Source of the DNA: 40CM-4-69-5 sp036556905
GTDB lineage: Bacteria; Methylomirabilota; Methylomirabilia; Rokubacteriales; CSP1-6
Direction of reading: 5' to 3'
Assembly (NCBI GenBank): GCA_036556905.1
Contig: DATBIM010000090.1
Coordinates: 1 to 64,000, forward strand
Length of the DNA: 64,000 nucleotides
Within the stretch, counting starts at the first letter, position 1; every line of letters starts with the position of its first letter. Below are positions 25,442 through 33,555 of this stretch, piece after piece. The position numbers were made by a program, and so were the translations under genes. The notes under the pieces are model-generated. The model saw only the letters and a list, made by a program, of their open reading frames with translations. It did no database searches and had not been told where the DNA came from.

Positions 25442-26728
25442 ATGGGTGGGACGAGCGGCCGCTGGGACTGCGAGGTGGCGGTCATCGGCGGAGGGCCGGG
25501 CGGCTCCAGCGTCGCCACCGCCCTGGCCAGGCGCGGCCGGAGCGTCGTGGTGCTGGAGCGCGAACAGTTTCCCCGCTTCCACATCGGCGAGTCACAGCTG
25601 CCGTGGACCAACGAGATCCTCCACGCCCTGGGCGCACGCGACACCATCGCGGCAGGCGGGTTCGTCGAGAAGTGGGGCGCGAGCTTCCGCGCCGCCGACG
25701 GGTCGGTCGAAGGGTACGCCGACTTCCAGAACGCCCTCGAGACACCCACGCCCCAGACGTTTCAGGTCTTGCGGGAGACGTTCGACGAGATCCTGCTCCG
25801 CCATTCCGAGAAGTGTGGCGCCCGGGTGCTCGAAGGGCATCGGCTCCTCGATACGGTGTTCGACCGCGACGGCGTCACGCTCCGCTTCGCGGACCAGCTC
25901 GGGGCCGAGGGCGCTCTGCGGGTGGGGGTCGTCGTCGATGCATCGGGACGGGCCGGCGTGCTGGTGAAGCGCTTCGGTCGCCATGCGCCCGACCCGCTCC
26001 TGTGCAATATCGCGGTCCATGCCCAGTTCGAAGGCATCCCCCGCCCGGCGGGCCGGCGGGCCGGGGACATCCGGATGTTCACGCGCCCTGACATGGGCTG
26101 GCTATGGTTCATCCCGCTCTCGGAGACCGTCATCAGCGTCGGCGCCGTCATCCCGCAAGGGGTTCACCGGCGCGAATCCCGACCCACGCCGGAGGAGAGC
26201 CTGGCCCACTATCTGGCCGATACACCGGCCGCCGCGCCGATCCTGCAGCGGGCCCAGCGCGTCTCCCCCGCGCGGTTCGACGCCGACTATTCCTATCTCG
26301 CCACCCGCATGGTCGGGGACCGATGGGTGGCGGTCGGTGACGCGGCGGCCTTCCTGGATCCCATCTTCTCGACGGGCGTGATGCTGGCGATGCAGGGAGG
26401 GCTCGAAGCGGCAGGCGCCATCGACGCCGGGTTGCGGGGGGGCGACGTGTCGGCGCGGACCTTCGCCCGCTACGAGCGGGTCGTGCGCACCCGCTACCAG
26501 CACTTCCGGCGATTCGCGGTCGGGTTCTACGATCCCGCTTTTCGCGAGCTATGGTTCTCGCGCCCCTCGCGCCCCCCGTTCACCAGCATCTCCGATGCCG
26601 TCGTGTCCGTGCTGGCCGGGAACTGGCGGCCCTCGGTGACGACCCGGGCCCTGGTCGAGGTGTTCTTCGCGATCGTCGCGGTGAAGCGCCTTCTCCGGAG
26701 GTTCAGGCCCGCGCGGTACGATCGCTAG
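25442..26728 (+). CDS. FAD-dependent oxidoreductase (halogenase/geranylgeranyl reductase-like)
   Basis: 428 residues. FAD-binding VAVIGGGPGGSSVATALARRG (13-33), the segment FPRFHIGESQLP seen in flavin-dependent halogenases and related enzymes, WLWFIPLSE (a variant of the halogenase WxWxIP), and the second FAD motif GDAAAFLDPIFSTGVMLAMQGG. Could be a halogenase-like monooxygenase or a prenyl reductase; the conserved halogenase lysine was not confirmed. It lies 45 bases downstream of the lumazine synthase, its stop overlapping the convergent CaiB gene by 4 bases. Confidence 0.87.
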   Translation: MGGTSGRWDCEVAVIGGGPGGSSVATALARRGRSVVVLEREQFPRFHIGESQLPWTNEILHALGARDTIAAGGFVEKWGASFRAADGSVEGYADFQNALETPTPQTFQVLRETFDEILLRHSEKCGARVLEGHRLLDTVFDRDGVTLRFADQLGAEGALRVGVVVDASGRAGVLVKRFGRHAPDPLLCNIAVHAQFEGIPRPAGRRAGDIRMFTRPDMGWLWFIPLSETVISVGAVIPQGVHRRESRPTPEESLAHYLADTPAAAPILQRAQRVSPARFDADYSYLATRMVGDRWVAVGDAAAFLDPIFSTGVMLAMQGGLEAAGAIDAGLRGGDVSARTFARYERVVRTRYQHFRRFAVGFYDPAFRELWFSRPSRPPFTSISDAVVSVLAGNWRPSVTTRALVEVFFAIVAVKRLLRRFRPARYDR

Positions 26729-27918
26729 ACCGCGCCGTCTTTGACGAGCGCGGTGATCTCGGCCTCGCTGTAACCGAGCCCGGCCAGGATGTCGTGCCGA
26801 TGCTGACCGAGCCGGGGCGCCGGCCCGATCGTCGTCGGTGAGGCGGACAGCTTGATCGGGTTGCCGACGGTGAGGTATCGCCCACGCACCGGATGTTCGA
26901 TTTCGACGATCATGTCGCGCTCCCGAAGATGCGGATCCCCGAGCACCTCGCCGGTGTCCAGACAGGCCCCACAGGGGACGCCGGCGCCGGCCAGGATCTT
27001 CATGACCTCGTGCTTGGAGCGCTGCGACGTCCACGCCTCGATCAGCCCGTCGACCTCGGCCTTGCGCTGCCAGCGTGCGTCCGCCGTGTCGTAGCGCGGA
27101 TCGCCGATGAGGTCGTCGCGCCCCAGGGCGCGCAGCAGTGGGTGCCACATCTGTTGCTGCGCGAAAATGAAGACGTGGTCGTTGGCGCCGCCGGGGGCGC
27201 AGCGGTACGTTGTCCCGGGCACATTGGACCCCAGCTGATTGCCGGAGCGCTCCATCGTCCTGCCCTGGCGCTGGTGGTCACGCAGGCTGACGCGAATGAG
27301 ATTGACGACCGCGTCTTGCATCGACACCTCGACCTGCTGCCCCTGGCCGGTGGTGTGCCGCTGCATGAGCGCGGCGAGGATGCCGATCACACAGTGCATG
27401 CCGGTGCCGGAATCGCCGATTGCGGGCCACATGTACATCGGCGGGCCGTCGGGGACACCGGTCACGCTCATGGCGCCCCCCATGGCTTGGGCGATGGGCT
27501 CGTAGCTCTTGTAGTCGCGGTAGGGCCCGTACGAACCGAAGCCCTTGATGCTCGCGAACACGAGGCGCGGGTTGATCTCGCGGAGCGCGGGATAGGCGAA
27601 GCCGAGGCGCTCGATGACGCCAGGGCCGAAATTCTCCAGCAGCACATCGGCCGTCTTCAGCAGGGTCCGGAAGACGTCCTTGCCGCGCGGATGCTTTAGA
27701 TTCAGCGTCAGACTCCGCTTGTTGGCGTTGAACGACAGGTAGAAGAGGCTGTCGGCGTCGGGCCGGTCCCGGTGGGTGTGCCGAGCCGGGTCGCCCCGGT
27801 CGGGCTCCTCGACCTTGATCACGTCGGCGCCCAGCCAGGCCAGCATCTGGCCGCAGGACGGTCCCGCCTGGTTGTTCGTGAGATCGACGACCCGGATGCC
27901 CGCCAGCGCCTCGCCCAT
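26725..27918 (-). CDS. CaiB/BaiF CoA-transferase family III (first copy)
   Basis: 397 residues. Family III CoA-transferase moving CoA between carboxylic acids through an Asp-linked intermediate; AIGDSGTGMHC carries the candidate aspartate. Other family segments: GIRVVDLTNNQAGPSCGQMLAWLGADVIKVE, SFNANKRSLTLNLKHPRGK and QVEVSMQDAVVNL. CoA acceptor unknown. ATG preceded by GGGAGGA; a -10-like TAGAAT lies at 27945-27940 on the minus strand. Confidence 0.93.
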   Translation of the reverse strand: MGEALAGIRVVDLTNNQAGPSCGQMLAWLGADVIKVEEPDRGDPARHTHRDRPDADSLFYLSFNANKRSLTLNLKHPRGKDVFRTLLKTADVLLENFGPGVIERLGFAYPALREINPRLVFASIKGFGSYGPYRDYKSYEPIAQAMGGAMSVTGVPDGPPMYMWPAIGDSGTGMHCVIGILAALMQRHTTGQGQQVEVSMQDAVVNLIRVSLRDHQRQGRTMERSGNQLGSNVPGTTYRCAPGGANDHVFIFAQQQMWHPLLRALGRDDLIGDPRYDTADARWQRKAEVDGLIEAWTSQRSKHEVMKILAGAGVPCGACLDTGEVLGDPHLRERDMIVEIEHPVRGRYLTVGNPIKLSASPTTIGPAPRLGQHRHDILAGLGYSEAEITALVKDGAV

Positions 27919-27990
27919 CGTCCGTGTCCTCCCGCCACGATTCTACGACCGGTTCTCATCGCAGGATCGTGGCCGCTTCGGCGACCCCTC

Positions 27991-28974
27991 CTAGGCGCCG
28001 AGCGTCCTGAAGTAGCCCGGGGGATAACGCTCGCCGGCGACCGCACCGGGGCGAAACACCTCGCTCAACTGCTCCAGCTCTCCGGGGCTGAGCATGACCT
28101 CGGCCGCGGCGGCGTTGGCGTCGAGGTACCGCTGCTGCTTGGTGCCAGGAATCGGCACGACGTCGTCCCCGCGGCTCAGCAGCCAGGCCAGAGCGATTTG
28201 CGCCGGGGTGAGGCCATGGGCGGCGGCCATCCGCTCCAGGGACTGCACGAGCTCGAGGTTGCGCTCGAGGTTTCCCGCGTGGAACCGGGGATGGATCCGG
28301 CGCCGGTCGTGCGGCGCGAGGTCGTCCAACCGGCGGATGGTGCCGGTGAGCAGCCCGCGGCCAAGCGGTGAGTAGGCCACGAACCCGATTCCCAGCCGGC
28401 GGCAGGCGGGCAGGATCTCGGCCTCCACATGGCGGCTCCACAGCGAGTATTCGGTCTGCAGGGCGGCGATGGGGTGGATCTGGTTCGCAAGCTCGAGGGA
28501 CTTCGGTCCCGCTTCCGACAGGCCGAGGTACCGGACCTTGCCCGCTCGCACGAGCCGGGCCATGGCGCCGACGGTCTCCTGGATCGGCACATCGGGATCG
28601 ATGCGGTGCAGATAGTAGAGATCGATGACGTCAACCCCGAGCCGCCGAAGGCTCGCCTCGCAGGCCTGGGGGACGTATTCCGGTCGTCCATTGTAGCCCT
28701 TCTTCCCGCCCGGCAGATCGAGGTTGCCGAACTTCGTGGCCAGGATCACCTCGTGGCGGCGGCCCTGGATGGCCCGTCCGATGAGCTGCTCGTGCCGACC
28801 CGCGGAATAGGCGTCCGAGGTGTCGAAGAAGTTCACGCCGCGGTCGAGGGCCCGCCGCATCGTGGCGATCTGCTCGGCGTCGTCCCGCTCGCCGAAGTTC
28901 GTGGTGGCGCTGCCGGTACCCAACCCGATGGCCGAGACCACCAACCCACCGCGGCCAAGCGCCCGTGTCTTCAT
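27991..28974 (-). CDS. Aldo/keto reductase
   Basis: 327 residues, NADPH-dependent TIM-barrel oxidoreductase. LGRGGLVVSAIGLGTG at the N-terminus, FFDTSDAYSAGRHEQLIG with catalytic Asp and Tyr, lysine in ILATKFGN, histidine in YLHRIDPD, and GLSEAGPKSLELA. Closest in pattern to the potassium-channel beta/YajO-type group. ATG at 28974 with GGAGGAGG upstream; a longer frame from 29052 is unsupported. TTGACA at 29033-29028 on this strand is a candidate -35 but the -10 is weak. Confidence 0.93.
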   Translation of the reverse strand: MKTRALGRGGLVVSAIGLGTGSATTNFGERDDAEQIATMRRALDRGVNFFDTSDAYSAGRHEQLIGRAIQGRRHEVILATKFGNLDLPGGKKGYNGRPEYVPQACEASLRRLGVDVIDLYYLHRIDPDVPIQETVGAMARLVRAGKVRYLGLSEAGPKSLELANQIHPIAALQTEYSLWSRHVEAEILPACRRLGIGFVAYSPLGRGLLTGTIRRLDDLAPHDRRRIHPRFHAGNLERNLELVQSLERMAAAHGLTPAQIALAWLLSRGDDVVPIPGTKQQRYLDANAAAAEVMLSPGELEQLSEVFRPGAVAGERYPPGYFRTLGA

Positions 28975-29078
28975 CCTCGTCCTCCTCCCGTCTCGGCACG
29001 AGTCAGGATGTTGGTGCCCGGTAACCATGTCAAGGGCGTCACGTAGTACCATTGCCCACGCCCAGGAGGGGATCAGCG

Positions 29079-30305
29079 ATGAGTGACAACTGCCAGGACC
29101 TCGATTGTCTCGCCGGCATTCGGGTCGTCGATTTCACCCAGTTCGAGGCGGGGACGTCCTGCACCGAAGCGCTGGCCTGGCTTGGCGCCGAGGTCGTCAA
29201 GATCGAGAACCCGAAGACGGGCGATCCCGGCCGCCGGCTGCAGCCGGGGAAGCCCGATAGCGACCCGTGGTATTTTCACATGTTCAACGCCAACAAGAAG
29301 TCGCTGGCGATCAACCTCAAGGCGCCGCGAGGGCTCGCGCTCGTCAAGGACATGCTGAAGAAGGCCGATATCACGGTCGAAAACATGGCGCCGGGGACGA
29401 TCGACCGCCTCGGCCTCGGGTATGACGAGGTGAAGAAGCTCAACCCTCGCATCATCTATTGCCAGATCCAGGGGTTCGGCACCGGGAGCAAGTACGAGAA
29501 CGGCCTGGCCTTCGACATGATCGCCCAGGCCGCCGGCGGCCTGATCAGCGTGACCGGCGAGCCCGACCGGCCGCCGGTCAAGCCCGGCCCGAGCTTCGGG
29601 GATACCGGCACCGGCATGCTGATGACGGTGACCATTCTCGGCGCACTGCTCGAGCGGCAGCGGACCGGCAAAGGCCGGCGGCTGCAAGTGGGCATGCAAG
29701 ACGCGATGCTCCACTACATGCGGACCTGCTTTGCCACCCAGGCGCGTACGGGCAAGCCGGCCCAGCGCCGCGGCGGGAAGACCGTCATGGGTAGCAATGC
29801 GCCTTCTGGTCTCTATCAGTGCAAGCCCGGCGGCTCCAACGACTGGGTTTACATCACCACGAGCCGCGGCAATCCCGAGCACTGGGGACGGCTGATGAAG
29901 TTGATCGGGCGTGAGGAGCTGATCGACGATCCCCGCTTTGCCACCGGCGCCGCCCGGCTCGAGCGGGAGGCCGAGGTCGACGCGATCATCACCCAGTGGA
30001 CGCGCAAGCACACCAAGGAAGAGGCCATGACGCTGGTCAGCGGCGTAGGGGTGCCGGCCGGGGCGGTCTTCGACACGATGGAGCTACAGAGCGATCCGAC
30101 CTTCGAGAAGCGCGGCATCATGCAGGTGATGGAGCATCCGAGCGGGCCGTTCAAGATGCCGACCTGGCCGGTGCGGCTCGACGGCCAGACGGCCCGGGTC
30201 AAGCCCTCGCCGCTGCTAGGCCAGCACAGCGCCGACGTGCTACACGACTGGCTCGGCCTCGGCGCCGGCGACATCGCCGCCTTGAAGAGCGAGGGCGTGT
30301 TGTAG
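29079..30305 (+). CDS. CaiB/BaiF CoA-transferase family III (second copy)
   Basis: 408 residues, about the same length as the first copy and clearly related: CLAGIRVVDFTQFEAGTSC, HMFNANKKSLAINLKAPRG, FGDTGTGMLMTV with the candidate catalytic Asp, and QVGMQDAMLHYMR. The ATG at 29079 is preceded by AGGAGG at 29064-29069. It is divergent from the aldo/keto reductase and separated from it by about 100 bases. Confidence 0.93.
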   Translation: MSDNCQDLDCLAGIRVVDFTQFEAGTSCTEALAWLGAEVVKIENPKTGDPGRRLQPGKPDSDPWYFHMFNANKKSLAINLKAPRGLALVKDMLKKADITVENMAPGTIDRLGLGYDEVKKLNPRIIYCQIQGFGTGSKYENGLAFDMIAQAAGGLISVTGEPDRPPVKPGPSFGDTGTGMLMTVTILGALLERQRTGKGRRLQVGMQDAMLHYMRTCFATQARTGKPAQRRGGKTVMGSNAPSGLYQCKPGGSNDWVYITTSRGNPEHWGRLMKLIGREELIDDPRFATGAARLEREAEVDAIITQWTRKHTKEEAMTLVSGVGVPAGAVFDTMELQSDPTFEKRGIMQVMEHPSGPFKMPTWPVRLDGQTARVKPSPLLGQHSADVLHDWLGLGAGDIAALKSEGVL

Positions 30306-30348
30306 AGCGCGCTAACCACCGGAAGGCGTCTGAAAGATAGGACCGCGC

Positions 30349-30816
30349 TCAGGCGTAGCGGATGCCCATGATCTCGGCGACGAGCGCCGGCCGGCTCTGG
30401 CCCTCGACCTCCATCGTCACCTCGTTGGTGACGCGCACACCGTTGCCCTCGACGGGCTCGACCTTGGCGATCTTCAGGCGCAGGCGTACCCGCGCGCCGG
30501 CCGGCACCGGCGCCGTGAAGCGCACGCGGTTCGAGCCATAGTTGACGCCGCGCTTGACCCTGTTGATCTTCACCAGGGTGGCGGCCAGTCGCGGCACCAG
30601 GGACAGCGTGAGGTAGCCGTGGGCGATCGTCTTGCCGCCCGGCATTTCGCGCCTCGCGCGCTCCACGTCGACGTGGATCCACTGGTGATCGCCGGTGGCG
30701 TCGGCGAACTTGTCGATCATGGCCTGGTCGACGGTCATCCAGTCCGACGGGCCTAGCTCCTGGCCCACGTGCGACGTCAGGTCGTGCGGCGTCTCGACCG
30801 TCAGGATTCCGGCCAT
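30349..30816 (-). CDS. MaoC family dehydratase ((R)-enoyl-CoA hydratase-like)
   Basis: 155 residues, one hot-dog domain. The hydratase signature DKFADATGDHQWIHVD supplies the Asp/His pair, followed by GGKTIAHGYLTLSLVP. Hydrates or dehydrates acyl-CoA thioesters. AAGGAGAG precedes the ATG. Convergent with the second CaiB gene and downstream of the TPR gene; together with the CoA-transferases it fits acyl-CoA catabolism. Confidence 0.93.
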   Translation of the reverse strand: MAGILTVETPHDLTSHVGQELGPSDWMTVDQAMIDKFADATGDHQWIHVDVERARREMPGGKTIAHGYLTLSLVPRLAATLVKINRVKRGVNYGSNRVRFTAPVPAGARVRLRLKIAKVEPVEGNGVRVTNEVTMEVEGQSRPALVAEIMGIRYA

Positions 30817-30840
30817 GATGGGCGCTCTCCTTCCATCGGA

Positions 30841-31317
30841 TCAGTGTCCGTTGCCCTGAACGGCGTTCGCGAGAGCGACTCTCAAATTTTCTCGGACGGC
30901 CTCGAGGTGCGGATGCACCGCGAGCGCGCGGCGGAAGAGCGCGGCCGCCTCGCGGGCTTCGCCGCGCGCGAGATGGCAGAGCCCCTGGCCGGACAGCGCG
31001 CCGAAGTGGTCCGGATTGCGCGCCAGGGTGGCCTGGCAGTCGGCGATGGCGCCCGGGAAGTCCTCGGCCAGGTAGCGGACGGTGGCGCGCTTGTTCCACC
31101 CCTCGGCGAAGCCCGGCACGCGCTCGATGATGCGCGTGAAGTGCTGCTCGGCGTCCGCGAAGCGCCGCGCCGCCATGGCCGCGACGCCATCCCGCATGAG
31201 CAGGTTGACCTCGTCGTCGGTCGACCTCGTCCACATCGTCCAGAGCGCGGCCTCCGCGCGGGCCGCCAGCACGGGGTCGTCGCCACGGAGGGCGGCCAGG
31301 GCTTCACGCTCGGTCAC
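30841..31317 (-). CDS. Small tetratricopeptide-repeat protein
   Basis: About 158 residues with TPR-like helices: LMRDGVAAMAARRFADAEQHFTRII, AEGWNKRATVRYLAEDFPGAIADCQATLARNP and FGALSGQGLCHLARGEAREAAALFRRALAVHPH. No signal peptide or membrane segment, so it is probably a cytoplasmic scaffold. The GTG at 31317 is chosen because TAGACT ends 8 bases upstream and residues further upstream have no similarity to TPRs. It is 24 bases before the MaoC gene on the same strand. Confidence 0.8.
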   Translation of the reverse strand: MTEREALAALRGDDPVLAARAEAALWTMWTRSTDDEVNLLMRDGVAAMAARRFADAEQHFTRIIERVPGFAEGWNKRATVRYLAEDFPGAIADCQATLARNPDHFGALSGQGLCHLARGEAREAAALFRRALAVHPHLEAVRENLRVALANAVQGNGH

Positions 31318-31325
31318 GGAGACCG

Positions 31326-31331
31326 AGTCTA
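31326..31331 (-). promoter_or_regulatory. Leaderless-type -10 for the TPR gene
   Basis: Minus-strand TAGACT ends 8 bases before the GTG at 31317; no Shine-Dalgarno sequence. Confidence 0.4.
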
Positions 31332-31394
31332 CGGTGGCGGCGGCAGAATCGCCAGGCACCTGCGTCGCCGCCTTCAAGGAGCCCCGCAGCATTG

Positions 31395-31400
31395 TATACT
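31395..31400 (+). promoter_or_regulatory. -10 element upstream of the Asp/Glu-racemase-like gene
   Basis: TATACT lies 52 bases before the ATG at 31453. A convincing -35 is not seen. Confidence 0.3.
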
Positions 31401-31452
31401 CGCAACAGCTCGACGCCAGCCAAGCCGCGTTCGGCGTCATGAGGTGACGGTC

Positions 31453-32166
31453 ATGCCCCGACATTTCGGCGTGCTCATTCCTTCCACGAACACGACGGTC
31501 GAGATCGAATGCCGGCTCTTGCCGGCAACCTATCAAGCCCACTTCGGGCGCCTCAAATCGAGTGGCGGCGGCAGCTTCTCGCCGAGCCGCGATGAGGACA
31601 TCGACTATCAGTCGCACTTGCTGGGGACGGCCAAGGTCGAGATGGTGATTCTGGCCCAGACGTCGGCCAGTCTCTTCGCTGACGATTACGACGAGGTGGT
31701 CACGAAACGGATGAGTGTGGGGGCCGGCGTGCCGGCGATCACCTCGGCCCAGGCCGTCGGCCGCGCCGTCCGGGCTCTGGGAGCGCGCCGCGTCGCCATC
31801 GTGTCCCCGTATTCCGAGGCCGTGAACCAACGGGCCGCCCGCTATTTTCAGACGAAGCATGGGCTCCACACGGTCGCTCTCGAGGGCTTTGGCGCGACCG
31901 ACGCCTATGCCATCGGCCAGCTCGGTCCGCAGCACGCGCGCGATGCCTTCGCCCGGATCGATCGGCCGGAGATCGAGGTCTTCGTGGTGCCCGGGGGCAA
32001 TTTCCCGACGATGGCGTCGGTGGCCGCCTGGGAGCGGGAGTTCAAGAAGCCGGTGGTGACCACGAATCAGGCCTCGTTCTGGGCGATGCTGCGCGCGTTC
32101 AAGAGCGCCGACCGCCTGCCGGCCTTCGGCCGCCTGCTCGCCGAGGTGCCGTCCGACGCTTCATAG
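31453..32166 (+). CDS. Asp/Glu racemase/maleate isomerase/arylmalonate decarboxylase-like protein without the catalytic cysteines
   Basis: 237 residues. Fold signals: FGVLIPSTNTTVEIECRLLP, AITSAQAVGRAVRALGARRVAIVSPYSEAVN, GFGATDAYAIGQL and NQASFWAMLRAF, as in the maleate cis-trans isomerase/AMDase group. The two sites that normally carry cysteine read LAQTSASLF and VPGGNFPTM; the only Cys in the protein is residue 20. Catalysis by the usual Cys mechanism is therefore unlikely. Start ATG at 31453. It overlaps the convergent CoA-transferase gene by 6 bases. Confidence 0.83.
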   Translation: MPRHFGVLIPSTNTTVEIECRLLPATYQAHFGRLKSSGGGSFSPSRDEDIDYQSHLLGTAKVEMVILAQTSASLFADDYDEVVTKRMSVGAGVPAITSAQAVGRAVRALGARRVAIVSPYSEAVNQRAARYFQTKHGLHTVALEGFGATDAYAIGQLGPQHARDAFARIDRPEIEVFVVPGGNFPTMASVAAWEREFKKPVVTTNQASFWAMLRAFKSADRLPAFGRLLAEVPSDAS

Positions 32167-33555
32167 CATCGTACGCACGTTCGGTCCGACGGCGATCTCC
32201 ATCTCCGTCAGCGCGATCACTTCCGGGGGAGTGAACCCCGGCGCCACGGCATCGAGCACGAAGCGGTTCCTGTCCCATCGCAGCAGCGCCAGGTCGGTCA
32301 CCACGTAGCTGACGCAGGCCTTGCCGGTCAGGGGATAGCTGCACGTCCGCCGCAGCTTGGGGCGGCCCTTGCTGTCCACGTGCTCCATCACGATGATCAG
32401 GTCACCGGTTCCCGATAACAGATCCATCGCGCCGCCGATGCCGCCGCGCTTGGCGTCGGCCGTGCTCCAGTTGGCGACGCCGCCGTGCTGGTCGACCTCG
32501 TAGGCGCCGAGGATCACCGTGTCGATCCGGCCGCCGCGCGCCATCTCGAACGAGGCGACGCTGTCGAAGAACGACGCGCCGGGGTTCAAGGCCACGAACT
32601 GGCCGGCGGCGTTGTAGATATCGGGATCGATCTCGTGCTCGTCCGACACCATCCGGCCGTAGCCGAGGACACCGTTCTCGGCGTGGAGGATCACGTCGCG
32701 GCCGTGGAGATAGTTCGACACCATGGTGGGGATGCCGACCCCGAGATTCACGTAGGTGCCGTCCTTGACGAGCCGGGCCGCGTTTTTCGCGATCCCCTCG
32801 CGCGTCAGCGCCGGTTTGCCGTCGTACAGGCGTGGCTGGTCTGCCGGCCTTCGGACGGGCCGGCGCCAGGCCTTGCCGTCGACGATGTGCGTCGTCTTGA
32901 CGACGCGCGACACGAAGATTCCGGGCAGATCGACCAGCTCGGGGGCGATCTCACCGGGCTCCACGATCTCGTCCACCTCGACGATCGCGACGCGGGCGGC
33001 CTTGGCGAAGCTGGGATTGAAATTCTGGCTGCCGCCGCGGAACTGGACGTTGCCCAGACGGTCGGCGCGATGGCCCCGCAGCAAGGCGTAATCCACGTGG
33101 ATCGCGTACTCGAGGACGTGGGGCTTGCCGTCGAAGGCGCGGATTTCCCGGCCCCTCACGAGGTCGGTGTCGACGCCGGTGGGTGAATAGAACGCCGGGA
33201 TCCCGGCGCCTCCGGCCCGGCAGCGTTCGACCAGGATCCCCTGGGGCACCAGCTCCACCTCCATCTTGCCGGCGGCGATCTGCTCCTCGCTCGCGGTCGG
33301 CGTGCCTGGCCGCACCGAGAACGCCGCGATCAGCTTCTTGACCTGGTTGTTCTCGGCGAGAATCTGGCCGCGGGTCGCCCCGGCGTCACCGAGCGAGTTG
33401 CACACGAGCGTGAGGTCCGTGGTCCGCTGATCGCGCAGGGCGCAGATCAAACTCGTGGCGAACCGGTGCCCGACACTGAAGCCGGCGATGGCCACCGTGG
33501 CTCCGTCGGGGATGTCCGCGACGGCCTCTTCAGGCGATCCGACGATCTTGTTCAT
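32161..33555 (-). CDS. 3-oxoacid CoA-transferase, fused A and B subunits
   Basis: 464 residues combining both halves of a family I CoA-transferase. Residues 1-230: DGATVAIAGFSVGHRFATSLI and AFYSPTGVDTDLVRGREIRAFDG (subunit A). The rest: YVNLGVGIPTMVSNYL, the catalytic glutamate in HAENGVLGYG, and GGIGGAMDLLSGTGDLIIVMEH (subunit B). Normally transfers CoA from succinyl-CoA or similar to a 3-oxo acid. ATG at 33555 overlaps the third CaiB stop as ATGA. The A-B fusion resembles mitochondrial SCOT more than the split bacterial AtoDA. Confidence 0.93.
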   Translation of the reverse strand: MNKIVGSPEEAVADIPDGATVAIAGFSVGHRFATSLICALRDQRTTDLTLVCNSLGDAGATRGQILAENNQVKKLIAAFSVRPGTPTASEEQIAAGKMEVELVPQGILVERCRAGGAGIPAFYSPTGVDTDLVRGREIRAFDGKPHVLEYAIHVDYALLRGHRADRLGNVQFRGGSQNFNPSFAKAARVAIVEVDEIVEPGEIAPELVDLPGIFVSRVVKTTHIVDGKAWRRPVRRPADQPRLYDGKPALTREGIAKNAARLVKDGTYVNLGVGIPTMVSNYLHGRDVILHAENGVLGYGRMVSDEHEIDPDIYNAAGQFVALNPGASFFDSVASFEMARGGRIDTVILGAYEVDQHGGVANWSTADAKRGGIGGAMDLLSGTGDLIIVMEHVDSKGRPKLRRTCSYPLTGKACVSYVVTDLALLRWDRNRFVLDAVAPGFTPPEVIALTEMEIAVGPNVRTML

